Part shown: piece by piece, positions 1-7,871 of the stretch
How positions within the stretch are numbered: the first letter of the stretch is position 1
How the letters are laid out: every line of letters starts with the position of its first letter
NCBI GenBank assembly: GCA_964551995.1
Contig: CAZKFD010000032.1
Location: 248,001 to 312,000 of the forward strand
DNA length: 64,000 nucleotides
Direction of reading: 5' to 3'
Origin: DATKJS01 sp964551995
GTDB taxonomy: Bacteria > Acidobacteriota > Aminicenantia > Aminicenantales > Saccharicenantaceae
The notes under the pieces: model-generated
Databases searched by the model: none
Seen by the model: only the letters and a program-made list of their open reading frames with translations
Told to the model about the DNA's origin: nothing
Position numbers and translations under genes: made by a program

Positions 1-1715
1 GGGGGCATGGGCTTGTCGGGCGCCGTCCGGAGATAGCGGAGGACCTGGCGCGCGACGTCCCTGAAGATCGGCGCGCACACCTGGCCGCCGTAATAGAATC
101 CCTCCTTGGGGTTGTCGAGGACGACGATCATGCTCAGCACGGGCCGGCCGGCCGGGGCGAATCCGACGAAGGACGCGGTGTGCCGCGTGGCCGTATACGT
201 CCTCGTGACGGGATCGAGCTGCTGGGCGGTCCCGGTCTTCCCGGCGATCGTGAAGCCGTCGAGCCGTCCCAGCTTCGCCGTCCCCTCCTCGACGACTTTT
301 TCGAAGGCCCGGTCGACGAGATCATCGGCGAGCTTTTCCGGGAGGATCCGTTGCTCGGGGCCGGGATACAGGGCCTCGGTACTCAGCATTTCAGGAGATT
401 TGAGTACGACGTGCGGCCGGACGAGCCAGCCTCGAGTCGCGTAGACGTTCATAGCCCGCAGGATTTGGAGCGGCGTCACGCTGATCTCGTAGCCGATGGC
501 GATGTGGGGCAGAGAGACGGTCCGGTGCCAGTTGCCGACGGGCCTGACCGTCCCCCGCTCTTCGGCCGGGAGGTCGATGCCGGTCCTCTCGCTGAACTGG
601 AACTTCTTGATGGTCGCGTAGAATTCGGGCGGGGTGAGGCGCAGGGCGAACTTGACCGTCCCGACGTTGGACGAGTTGATGAGGACCTCAGGGAAGGTCA
701 GGAGCCCCATGTGCTCGTGGTCGCGGATCGTCAGTCCCCCGACCGTGATCGACCCCGAGCTGCAGTCGAAGACGTCGGAGTACCCGACGACGCCGTTCTC
801 CAGGGCCGAGGCCGCCGTGACTATCTTGAACGTCGAGCCCGGCTCGTACGTGTAGCCGATCGCCCGGTCGAGCCAGGCTGCCCGCGATTCGGAGTAGCTG
901 TTGACGTCGTAGGTCGGGAAGTTGGCCAGGGCGAGGATCTCTCCGGAGGCGGGAGCGCACATGACGATCGTCCCCCCGCTCGCTGAGTGCTCCTCGATGG
1001 CCCGGGCGAGGGCGCGCTCGGCGAAGTACTGGATGGTCGCGTCGATCGTCAGGACGATGTCGTGCCCCGCCTTGGGCGGCCTGATGACCTCGCTCTCGTA
1101 GCCTCGCTTCTTGTTGTCCTTGAAGACGATCTGGCGGCCGTCCTCGCCCTTGAGGATGTCGTTGTAGCTGAGCTCCACTCCGGCCTGCCCGTTCTCGTCG
1201 GAGTTGACGCCGCCGAGGACGTGGGCGGCGAGCGAGCCCAGGGGATAGCACCGCCGGCTCTCCTCGTCGAAACCGATGCCCGGAATCCTCATCTGCCGGA
1301 TCCTCTCCGCCACCTCCAGGGGGGCCTTCTTTTTGACGTACGTGAAGGAGTCCTCCTTGCGGAGGCTTTCGAGGATGTCGGCGGCTCCTTTGTCCGTCAG
1401 GAAAAGGGCGGACTGAAGCCGACGAACCTTCTCTTTCTCCTGGGCCGGCGTCTCTTTGTCGACCGGACTCAGCTTGATCGTGAAAACCGGCAGGCTGCAG
1501 GCCAGGACCCGGCCGTTCCGGTCGTAGATCGTCCCCCGCCTGGCCTGGAGCCTGACCTGGGTCTGGCTCTGCTTGAGGGCCCTGGCCCGGAAGGCGGCGT
1601 GCCGGACGACTTGGAGCTCGGCCAGGCGGACGAGGAGGAGGCCGAACCAAGCCGCGAGGATGAAGCTCACGATCAGGGTCCGCCTCCGGATATCTGTTTC
1701 GCGAAAAGTCTTCAT
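1..1715 (-). CDS. ftsI: Penicillin-binding protein 2/FtsI, septal peptidoglycan transpeptidase (3' end outside window)
   Basis: Class B PBP that cross-links septal peptidoglycan in the periplasm as part of the divisome. 571 codons are visible with no stop before the left edge, so the C-terminus is missing. The start is the ATG at 1715. One membrane segment lies at about residues 13-32. A dimerisation domain follows, then the transpeptidase domain with all three active-site motifs: STFK (nucleophile Ser about 294), SSN (about 348) and KTG (about 492). It is the fourth gene of an mraZ-rsmH-ftsL-ftsI run, 13 bp after the ftsL-like gene. The order and the divisome setting favour FtsI over a general PBP2. 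Whether PASTA domains follow cannot be seen. Confidence 0.93.
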   Translation of the reverse strand, partial: MKTFRETDIRRRTLIVSFILAAWFGLLLVRLAELQVVRHAAFRARALKQSQTQVRLQARRGTIYDRNGRVLACSLPVFTIKLSPVDKETPAQEKEKVRRLQSALFLTDKGAADILESLRKEDSFTYVKKKAPLEVAERIRQMRIPGIGFDEESRRCYPLGSLAAHVLGGVNSDENGQAGVELSYNDILKGEDGRQIVFKDNKKRGYESEVIRPPKAGHDIVLTIDATIQYFAERALARAIEEHSASGGTIVMCAPASGEILALANFPTYDVNSYSESRAAWLDRAIGYTYEPGSTFKIVTAASALENGVVGYSDVFDCSSGSITVGGLTIRDHEHMGLLTFPEVLINSSNVGTVKFALRLTPPEFYATIKKFQFSERTGIDLPAEERGTVRPVGNWHRTVSLPHIAIGYEISVTPLQILRAMNVYATRGWLVRPHVVLKSPEMLSTEALYPGPEQRILPEKLADDLVDRAFEKVVEEGTAKLGRLDGFTIAGKTGTAQQLDPVTRTYTATRHTASFVGFAPAGRPVLSMIVVLDNPKEGFYYGGQVCAPIFRDVARQVLRYLRTAPDKPMP

Positions 1716-1728
1716 CTTTTCCCGGGCC

Positions 1729-2028
1729 TCAGCGCGGGACGCTCCCGCCCCCATAGACAATGTCACCGGCCGCGGGGTCGACCAGCCCGAGGGAATCCCG
1801 GGCGATCTTCTCCACGCGGACGGGGGAGAGCAGGCCCGTTTTCCGGATTTCGAGCCTCCGGATCTCGTTCTTGAGGGCCGTGATCTCCTGCTCCCGCTTC
1901 TCGATTTCGACGCCGAGGCGGACGGCCTCGGTCTGGTACCAGATGTAGAATGTCAAAAGGGCGATCAGGGCGAGGAGGAAGGCCGCGCCCAGGAAGATCT
2001 CCCGGGGACTCCACTTTCTGCGGATCAT
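1729..2028 (-). CDS. ftsL: FtsL/DivIC-type cell-division protein
   Basis: A 99-residue bitopic protein: short basic N-terminus, one membrane helix (about 10-30), then a coiled coil (about 33-65) and a short C-terminal tail. This is the architecture of FtsL/FtsB/DivIC, which links FtsQ and FtsB to the septal synthase FtsW-FtsI. Sequence alone hardly separates FtsL from FtsB, but the place between rsmH and ftsI is the classical ftsL slot. It begins on the base directly after the rsmH stop codon, so translation is probably coupled. Confidence 0.85.
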   Translation of the reverse strand: MIRRKWSPREIFLGAAFLLALIALLTFYIWYQTEAVRLGVEIEKREQEITALKNEIRRLEIRKTGLLSPVRVEKIARDSLGLVDPAAGDIVYGGGSVPR

Positions 2029-2925
2029 TTAGAGCCTCTCCGCGGCCCGCAGCTTGGCCGACCGGGCCCTGGAATTCGCGCTCACCTCGTCGGGCCCGGC
2101 AGTCACGGGTTTCCTGGTTAGGATGGACAGGAGGGGAGGCCGGCCCTCTGAGGTTGCCAGATCGGCGAATGTATGCTTGATGATCCGGTCCTCCAGGGAG
2201 TGGAAGGAAATGGCGACGAAACGGGTCCCCGGGACCGACAGGCCGACGGTTTCCCGGAGGAATTCGGGCAGGCCTTCGAGCTCCTGGTTGACCTCGATCC
2301 GGAGAGCCTGGAACGCCTTGGCGGCAGGATGGATCTTGCCCTTCTGGGGCCGCCAGCGGTAAATCTCCTCGACGACCCGGCGGAGGTCGGAGGTCGTCTC
2401 GATCCGGCCGAGCTTCCTGAGGGCGACGATCTCGCGCGCCAGCCGTCTTGAATGCGGCAGCTCGCCGTAGGCGGCGAAGAGGTCCGCCAACCGGGGCTCG
2501 GAGTAGGTGTGAAGCACCTTGGCGGCCGTCGTTTTATTTCTCTGGTCCATGCGCATGTCCAGGGGGCCTTCCAGGTTGAAGCTGAAGCCCCGCTCCGGGG
2601 AGTCCAGCTGGAACGAGGACATCCCGAGGTCGAGGAGGACCCCCCGGACATCCTGGAAGGCGATATCCAGCTGATGGAGATACTTGAAGTCCGACTGGTA
2701 GAGCCGGACCCGCCCGTTGAAGGGCCTCAGCTTCTCGCGGGCCAGCTCGAGCGAAAGGCCGTCGCGATCCAGGCCGACGAGGGAGGCTCGGGGATTCCTC
2801 TCCAGGATCGCGGCGGCGTGTCCGGCCAAGCCCACCGTGCAGTCAATATATACGCCCTCGCGTTCGGCGTTCAGGAACTTCAGGACGTCTGTCATCAGGA
2901 CCGGGCAATGTCCCTTCTTCGTCAT
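2029..2925 (-). CDS. rsmH: 16S rRNA (cytosine-1402-N4)-methyltransferase RsmH
   Basis: 298 residues, normal for RsmH (MraW), which methylates N4 of C1402 in the ribosomal P site using SAM. The N-terminus (MTKKGHCPVLMTDVLKFL) and the following IDCTVGLAGHA segment form the SAM-binding start of the Rossmann fold. The LLDLGMSSFQLD and RGFSF motifs are typical, and the C-terminus carries the usual RSAKLRAAERL tail. The frame stays open to 3453 upstream, but that part is antisense-like and lies under mraZ. The ATG at 2925 overlaps the mraZ stop as ATGA, which fixes the start. Confidence 0.97.
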   Translation of the reverse strand: MTKKGHCPVLMTDVLKFLNAEREGVYIDCTVGLAGHAAAILERNPRASLVGLDRDGLSLELAREKLRPFNGRVRLYQSDFKYLHQLDIAFQDVRGVLLDLGMSSFQLDSPERGFSFNLEGPLDMRMDQRNKTTAAKVLHTYSEPRLADLFAAYGELPHSRRLAREIVALRKLGRIETTSDLRRVVEEIYRWRPQKGKIHPAAKAFQALRIEVNQELEGLPEFLRETVGLSVPGTRFVAISFHSLEDRIIKHTFADLATSEGRPPLLSILTRKPVTAGPDEVSANSRARSAKLRAAERL

Positions 2926-3389
2926 TCCGTTTTGCCCCGGGGGATGAGTCGGGCGATGTTCTCGAGATCGGCGTCCGAGAGCGGTTTCTCCTCGAGCGTC
3001 TTGTCCAGGGCGTCCTTGTTCCAGACTTCCAGGTGGTTCGAGAGACCGATGACCTCGACCTCTTCCTGGAGCCGGGCCTTTTCCCTCAAGGCCTGGCTGA
3101 TGAGAACGCGGCCCTTGGAGTCGAGCTCGTGCCGGGACCCATTCCGGTTGACCCGGAGCATGAATTTCCGGACATCGGGTCTCAAGTGGACGGCTCCCTC
3201 GGAGGCCATACCCGTCATCTCCAGCCAGACCGCCAAGGGATAGATTTGGACCGATTCGTCCGTCAAGGAAGTGACGAACAGGTCCCTGCCGTAGCCGGCC
3301 TCGATGGCCTCCCGGAATTTCTCGGGGATTTTGATGCGGCCGCTGGCGTCGAATCGAGCCGTATAATTGCCGATGAGAACGTCCGACAT
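2922..3389 (-). CDS. mraZ: Transcriptional regulator/cell-division protein MraZ
   Basis: 155 residues with the two SpoVT/AbrB-like half-domains of MraZ (ARFDASGRIKIPEKFR near 10-25 and the RHELDSKGRVLISQALRE copy near 85-105). MraZ is a ring-forming DNA-binding protein that represses its own dcw operon. An in-frame ATG exists at 3446, but the promoter at 3425-3453 puts the transcript start near 3418, so ATG 3389 is chosen. There is no strong ribosome binding site. It overlaps rsmH by 4 bp. Three GGGAC repeats sit just upstream, which suggests autoregulation. Confidence 0.96.
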   Translation of the reverse strand: MSDVLIGNYTARFDASGRIKIPEKFREAIEAGYGRDLFVTSLTDESVQIYPLAVWLEMTGMASEGAVHLRPDVRKFMLRVNRNGSRHELDSKGRVLISQALREKARLQEEVEVIGLSNHLEVWNKDALDKTLEEKPLSDADLENIARLIPRGKTE

Positions 3390-3398
3390 TGGAGGCTT

Positions 3399-3423
3399 GT
3401 CCCGATTTGTCCCGTTTCGTCCC
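3399..3423 (-). promoter_or_regulatory. Triple MraZ box (GGGAC repeats, 10-bp spacing)
   Basis: On the minus strand GGGAC occurs three times exactly 10 bp apart (plus-strand GTCCC at 3399-3403, 3409-3413 and 3419-3423). Known MraZ operators are direct TGGG/GGGA-type repeats spaced one helical turn apart upstream of mraZ. The boxes cover the predicted transcription start and early leader, a position that suits repression. Confidence 0.85.
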
Positions 3424-3424
3424 A

Positions 3425-3453
3425 AATATATGAGACGGGTGAGCAAAAGTCAA
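3425..3453 (-). promoter_or_regulatory. dcw cluster promoter (sigma-70 type)
   Basis: Minus-strand TTGACT (3453-3448), 17-bp spacer, TATATT (3430-3425), immediately upstream of the MraZ boxes. Start of transcription is expected near 3418, about 29 nt before the mraZ ATG. Confidence 0.85.
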
Positions 3454-3587
3454 GAAAAAAATCCCGAAAAAAGCAGAAAAAACGGAGGCCCAAAATCGGG
3501 GGGCTTCAACAGGCGGCGGAGGCTAGCAATAGGGGTCTGCGGTGCGGGGCGGGAACGGCCGCGATTTCCGGGCGTTCCGGGGGGCCT

Positions 3588-3890
3588 TCAACTCGACTCT
3601 TCCGGGCCTCCCTCTTCATCGGGAGCGGGCCTGCTGGCCATCAGTTCCCGGGCCTCGTCCAGGTCTTTCTCCGGGACCATGATTTTGAACTCCGCCAGCC
3701 CGTCCACCGTGAAGGGGTAGACGAAGGGGACGATCCGGCCGCGGATCAGGCAGGAGATGCCGTGGCTCTCGAGGAAGTTCTTGACGACCTCGGCCTCGCA
3801 GGGGCCCCAGACCCGGCAGAGCTCGGTCAGCTCTATATTCTTGTCCGGGTGCTCGCCGTTTTTCTTTTTTTCGCGCTGGTCCTTGTCCAT
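3588..3890 (-). CDS. DUF2007-type small protein (putative signal-transducing protein)
   Basis: 100 residues. After a charged N-terminus, the segment ELCRVWGPCEAEVVKNFLES followed by a glycine-rich strand and FKIMVPEKDLDEARELM matches the DUF2007 ferredoxin-like fold, found alone or beside zinc-ribbon proteins; its biochemical role is not established. The ATG at 3890 has a purine-rich ribosome binding site (GGGGAGGG) inside the end of the NUDIX gene. The two genes overlap by 58 bp in different frames and probably share one transcript. Confidence 0.8.
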   Translation of the reverse strand: MDKDQREKKKNGEHPDKNIELTELCRVWGPCEAEVVKNFLESHGISCLIRGRIVPFVYPFTVDGLAEFKIMVPEKDLDEARELMASRPAPDEEGGPEESS

Positions 3891-4318
3891 GGCCAATGCC
3901 CTCCCCTGACGGCGATATAATCGTCGAGGATCTTCCGGTGGTCGAAAGCCAGCGGGAGACGGGATCCCGCGGGGTCGACGATGCGGACGCCGCGGGCGTC
4001 GTCTCCGGCCCGGGGCTTGCCCCGGGCGCGGGCGATGAACACTGTCGATATGGTGTGGGAGCGCGGGTCGCGGCCCGGGTCGGAATAAGTGTGGAGCTGA
4101 CCGAGGAGCCTGACCTCGAGGGAAGTTTCCTCGCGGGCCTCCCGCACCGCGGCCTCCTCGAGTGATTCGCCGTACTCGACGAATCCGCCGGGCAGCGCCC
4201 AGCCGGAAGGCGGGTTTCTGCGCCTGACGAGAACGATCCGCGCTCCCCGCCCCCGGGGGCCCGTTTCGATGATGATATCGACGGTGGGCGCGGGGTTCCT
4301 GGGGTGCTTGGGAATCAT
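3833..4318 (-). CDS. NUDIX hydrolase (ADP-ribose pyrophosphatase-like)
   Basis: 161 residues. It carries a NUDIX box: GGFVEYGESLEEAAVREA followed by REETSLEV, with the catalytic EE pair present and the usual terminal Gly replaced by Ser. The PSGWALPGG stretch before it and the His-Thr-Tyr-Ser-Asp region after it resemble ADP-ribose or nucleoside-diphosphate-X hydrolases; substrate cannot be fixed from sequence. The frame is open to 4465, but the promoter at 4342-4371 would begin transcription near 4335, so ATG 4318 (MIPKHPRN) is the start. It overlaps the DUF2007 gene. Confidence 0.88.
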   Translation of the reverse strand: MIPKHPRNPAPTVDIIIETGPRGRGARIVLVRRRNPPSGWALPGGFVEYGESLEEAAVREAREETSLEVRLLGQLHTYSDPGRDPRSHTISTVFIARARGKPRAGDDARGVRIVDPAGSRLPLAFDHRKILDDYIAVRGGHWPWTRTSAKKRKTASTRTRI

Positions 4319-4341
4319 GCGGCTTCCGGGCGGATGAAGCC

Positions 4342-4371
4342 AGTATATGGCCCCGCTTGGCGGATTGTCAA
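4342..4371 (-). promoter_or_regulatory. Promoter of the NUDIX-DUF2007 operon
   Basis: Minus-strand TTGACA (4371-4366), 18-bp spacer, TATACT (4347-4342). Predicted start near 4335, 17 nt before the NUDIX ATG. Confidence 0.8.
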
Positions 4372-4394
4372 TCGGCTCCGGGAGGGGCGTGGAA

Positions 4395-4443
4395 GGACAC
4401 GTGTCCCCGAAACAAGGCAACCTTGCCGGAGCAACCGCTCCGG
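4395..4443. repeat. Three consecutive palindromes upstream of the FecR-like gene
   Basis: Within 49 bp lie a perfect 12-bp palindrome GGACACGTGTCC (4395-4406), the inverted repeat GGCAA-CC-TTGCC (4416-4427) and CCGGAGC-AACC-GCTCCGG (4426-4443). They sit between the NUDIX promoter and the putative extended -10 of the FecR-like gene. Operators or transcript hairpins are possible; no factor can be named. Confidence 0.6.
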
Positions 4444-4471
4444 CCCGCCTGTACCTGGTTGGCATGAATTG

Positions 4472-4480
4472 TGCTATTAT
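4472..4480 (+). promoter_or_regulatory. Putative extended -10 promoter of the FecR-like gene
   Basis: TG-C-TATTAT at 4472-4480, overlapping TATAAT at 4478-4483, in a short AT-rich stretch. No good -35 is seen at 17 bp. Predicted start near 4488, about 40 nt before the ATG at 4527. Confidence 0.5.
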
Positions 4481-4526
4481 AATAATTAGTGAAGGGGAAA
4501 GGTTTGGTATTGATAGGAGAAAGCCA

Positions 4527-6476
4527 ATGACACGAAAAAGTTTGGGCGTGATTTTGGGATGCCTCCTGCTCTTGGGGCTTCCCGGGCTGGTTGGCGCCTC
4601 CGATCACTACAAGGTTCTCGGCGGTCCCGAGCATTTCTATTACGGGCACATTAGCTATACGGAAGCCAAGCCGGAGGGGAACAATCCGGTCGTCCTGCGG
4701 GACGGGAGGGCCGCTCCCGAGGTCGCGGTGGTCAACCTTCCTTTGGGTCCCGGAGACGCCATCTGGACGACGGCCGACCGCCGTTGCGAAATCCAGTTCG
4801 ACTCGGGCACGATCATCCGGCTGGACTTCGACACGGAGCTGAAGATCGGCACGATCCTCGCGCAGACCCTGAGCTCCTCGTCGAGGCTCTCGAGCCTCGA
4901 GCTCAACCGGGGCCGGATCTACGTTATGTACAAAGAATACAATTCGAGCGAAATGTTCCAAGTCCTGACGCCGTCCTCAGCCGTCAAGTTGAACCATCAA
5001 ACGGTCGCGACTGTCTCCCTCGCCTCTGACGGCGCGACGAACGTCCAGGTGAAAGCGGGCAAGGCCAACCTGATGTTCGGCACCGCTGCGAAGACCCTCA
5101 AGACGGAATCGGCACGGAAGATGGAACAGGTGACCATCCGCGGCGCCCAAGTCCAACGCGCGTCTTATGACGCAAACTCGGACTTCGAGCAATGGAACGA
5201 TCGCATCAACGCCGAGTTCGAGGAGCTCCACGAGGGAGAAAGCGCGCTGCCGAAGCCCGTTCAAAATCTCCCGGGAGCCGTCTTTTATTTCGCCCAGAAA
5301 TATGGGAGTATCTACGGCGAATGGCTCTGGGACGACATGTACGGTTATGTCTGGCGCCCGTACCGCGACCGGCAGGATTCTTCCGGCTGGAGTCCGTTCT
5401 ACATGGGCAGCTGGACATATGTCGGAGACCGGCTGTTCTGGGTGCCGGGAGAGACCTGGGGCTGGGTTCCGTACCATCTCGGCATCTGGCAGTGGGACAA
5501 GAAGCTCGGCTGGGTTTGGCTCCCCGGATCCTTCTTCGCGCCGGCATGGGTGGATTGGGAATTTTTCTTTGGCTACGCCGGCTGGCGGCCCTGGAGCGCG
5601 TTTGATTGGCTAGAGGGCTTCGCCACGGACTTTTTCTACGGGGGCGGCGGATGGATGTACGGTCTGCCGGGAATCAACGGAATGCTCCCAGGCGCCGGCG
5701 GCGGGACGGGAGCGACAGTGACGACCATCAGCATCTCGCAGCTGAAGTCCTCCGACGCCTCGGCCTTATCCGTGCCCAAGGAACTCAAGGGCGTCGTTCA
5801 ACGCCTGCTCAAGGCCTATAAGAGCGGGGACCCGCGCGTCCTCGAATCGATGAAGCAGGTCCCGGCCGAGACGGTCTTCGTTTCCCGGGCCGACCTGGAC
5901 AAGCCGGCCGTCTCCAGCCGTGCTATTCCGTGGGGGGCCATCCCTAAAGCGGGGCTTGTGCCGCCTGCCTCGGGGCATACGGCCGCGCTGCCGCAGCCCT
6001 CGTCCCCCGGCCGTGAGGCGGCGGCCTCCTACCTCCGGGACGAGCTCACCCAGCCGCCCGCCGGGCGGGCCCGGGGGACGGCGGGGCCGGGGATCGCCTC
6101 GGTCGGCGCCGCGCCGACCGCCGCCGCGCCGACCACGGGGACAACCGCTCGTCGCCCGGGGTACCTGGACTGGAACCCGGACGTCGAACTGGCGCGTGAG
6201 TTGGGCGTGCGGATCGAATATTCGAGCCTCAGGAACGAAATCCGGTGTCCCGAACTCCGGTTGTCCTCCCGCGATCGCGAACAGGGCGGCGCGTTCGCTC
6301 CCCGGATGACGTTCCGGGGAATTTCCATGGGGCCCGCGGGAACCGTGGGGCCGTCCGGCTCGTACATCCCCGGCAGCGCCGTCGTTCCGTCCTCGCCCAC
6401 CAGCAGCCCGACTTCGGGAAGCGCGCAGTCGGGCGGCAACTCCTCTTCGGGGACGAGCGGCAAGATTAAAAACTGA
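4527..6476 (+). CDS. Secreted FecR-like, Trp/Tyr-repeat (DUF6600-like) protein
   Basis: 649 residues. A signal peptide (about 1-24) is followed by a FecR-type beta domain (about 55-200; IWTTADRRCEIQFDSGTIIRL is typical), a charged linker, and an aromatic-rich block (about 270-370) with repeated W-x-P-Y/F-x-x-G-x-W units like those of DUF6600 proteins. The C-terminal third is rich in Ala, Pro, Ser, Thr and Gly and looks unstructured. Such proteins are exported and envelope-bound; their role is unknown. No FecI sigma factor or TonB receptor is adjacent. Start: ATG 4527 with AGGAGA 6 nt before; the upstream in-frame extension to 4347 lies under the palindromes. Its 3' end overlaps the convergent M23 gene by 11 bp. 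Confidence 0.82.
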   Translation: MTRKSLGVILGCLLLLGLPGLVGASDHYKVLGGPEHFYYGHISYTEAKPEGNNPVVLRDGRAAPEVAVVNLPLGPGDAIWTTADRRCEIQFDSGTIIRLDFDTELKIGTILAQTLSSSSRLSSLELNRGRIYVMYKEYNSSEMFQVLTPSSAVKLNHQTVATVSLASDGATNVQVKAGKANLMFGTAAKTLKTESARKMEQVTIRGAQVQRASYDANSDFEQWNDRINAEFEELHEGESALPKPVQNLPGAVFYFAQKYGSIYGEWLWDDMYGYVWRPYRDRQDSSGWSPFYMGSWTYVGDRLFWVPGETWGWVPYHLGIWQWDKKLGWVWLPGSFFAPAWVDWEFFFGYAGWRPWSAFDWLEGFATDFFYGGGGWMYGLPGINGMLPGAGGGTGATVTTISISQLKSSDASALSVPKELKGVVQRLLKAYKSGDPRVLESMKQVPAETVFVSRADLDKPAVSSRAIPWGAIPKAGLVPPASGHTAALPQPSSPGREAAASYLRDELTQPPAGRARGTAGPGIASVGAAPTAAAPTTGTTARRPGYLDWNPDVELARELGVRIEYSSLRNEIRCPELRLSSRDREQGGAFAPRMTFRGISMGPAGTVGPSGSYIPGSAVVPSSPTSSPTSGSAQSGGNSSSGTSGKIKN

Positions 6477-7806
6477 CGTCGACGACGGCGGTCCCGAGGG
6501 TCCGGGGCAGGTCGAGCGCCGCCCGGAGCCTGCCGATTTCTTCCCTGTACGCGTCGAGGAATTCCTTACGGAGCGGCTCAGCCGGCTTGAACCTCTGGCC
6601 CAGCGGGTTGATCGGCGTGCCGTTATAGTAGATCCGATAGTCGAGATGCGGCCCGGTCGACTCGCCGGACGAACCCACGTAGCCGACGACCTGGCCGCTA
6701 CGGACCTGGGCGCCCGCGCGGATCCCCGGGCCGAAGCCCCCCAGGTGGAGATACAGCGTTTCGTAGTGGTTCTTGTGCTGGAGGCGGACCATCTGCCCCG
6801 CCTCGCCGTTCGGGCCGGCGAAGGTCACCTTCCCGTCGGCCGTCGCTTGGACTTCGGTGCCGATCGGCGCTGCGTAGTCTATGCCGAAATGCGGCCGCCA
6901 GACCTTGAGGATCGGATGAAAGCGGCTGTAGCTGAAGCGTGAAGTAATCCTCGGGGTGAACTTGAAGGGGGAGCGCAGGAACTCCCTCCGCTTGGAGTCG
7001 CCGTTCTCGTCGAAATAGTCCGAGACCCCGGTGTCGGGATAGGTGAAGCGGAAGGCCTGATGGACGGTTCCCTCGTTGACGTACTCGGCCGCCAGGATGT
7101 TGCGGTAGCCGGCGAAGCGGCCGTCGAGGTGTTTCTTCTCGAAGAGGATCTTGAAGGTGTCGCCCTTGCGGACATCGCTGACGAAGTCGACGTCCCAGCC
7201 GAAACACTCCTCGACGAGGTCCAGCGCGAGGAGGCTCTCCTCGCCGGCTTTGTCAACGGCCGCGATGAGATTGGTCTCGACCGTTCCCCAGATCAGGGCC
7301 CTCCGGACCTCGAACGGATAGGCGCGGATCTCCGCCTCGATCTTCCCGGCCCGGTTCCGGACGAGGAGATAACGGACGTCGTCGATATCGTACTCGAGGC
7401 TCGTCCAGCGGCCGTCCGGCGTCTTGGCTAGCCGTATCTCGCGGCTGGCCCGGATTCTGCCGAGGTCGTAGACAGGCTTAACCGATTCCTTCAGGCGGTG
7501 GATCTCCTTGTTGTCGAAGCCCTGCTCCTTAAGCAGCGCGGCCAGATTGGAGCCCCGGGGAATAGTGATCTTTTCTTCGCTCTCGGGCGGTGAGGCCGGC
7601 GGCGGGGCCGGCACGGTTTCCGCGGCGGCGACGGGCGCGGCCCCCGGTGGGGGCGCCGTCGCCCGCGGCTCGAAGATGAAACGCCAGGCGAGGAAGGCCG
7701 CGAGGAGGGCGGCCGCCGCGATCCCGGCGATGACGCCGGCTCTGATGATTTTCGCGCGCCTCGTGCGGAAGTGCCGCCCCGCGAAGCCGGGGATCATGCT
7801 TTCCAT
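6466..7806 (-). CDS. M23 family metallopeptidase, membrane-anchored (MepM-like)
   Basis: 446 residues. One membrane helix (about 22-44), a Pro/Ala linker, an OapA/LysM-like N-terminal domain, and a C-terminal M23 domain that would cleave peptidoglycan cross-bridges in the periplasm. The first zinc motif HFGID (H-x-x-x-D) is present. The second reads GPHLDYR rather than the usual HLHF/HLHY, so the third zinc ligand His is replaced by Asp. HLD versions occur in other M23 proteins as far as I recall, so activity is not excluded. It ends inside the 3' end of the convergent FecR-like gene and is 65 bp upstream of pssA on the same strand. Confidence 0.9.
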   Translation of the reverse strand: MESMIPGFAGRHFRTRRAKIIRAGVIAGIAAAALLAAFLAWRFIFEPRATAPPPGAAPVAAAETVPAPPPASPPESEEKITIPRGSNLAALLKEQGFDNKEIHRLKESVKPVYDLGRIRASREIRLAKTPDGRWTSLEYDIDDVRYLLVRNRAGKIEAEIRAYPFEVRRALIWGTVETNLIAAVDKAGEESLLALDLVEECFGWDVDFVSDVRKGDTFKILFEKKHLDGRFAGYRNILAAEYVNEGTVHQAFRFTYPDTGVSDYFDENGDSKRREFLRSPFKFTPRITSRFSYSRFHPILKVWRPHFGIDYAAPIGTEVQATADGKVTFAGPNGEAGQMVRLQHKNHYETLYLHLGGFGPGIRAGAQVRSGQVVGYVGSSGESTGPHLDYRIYYNGTPINPLGQRFKPAEPLRKEFLDAYREEIGRLRAALDLPRTLGTAVVDVSF

Positions 7807-7871
7807 CGGCGCGGGGTCCCCTCAGGACGTCGACCGGAGTCCCTGCCCGGCGGGCATCCGGTCACGGCCCG

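Noticed and set aside
4347..4526. Upstream extension of the FecR-like gene to 4347
   Set aside because: It covers the NUDIX promoter and three palindromes, and the signal peptide begins at 4527 after AGGAGA.
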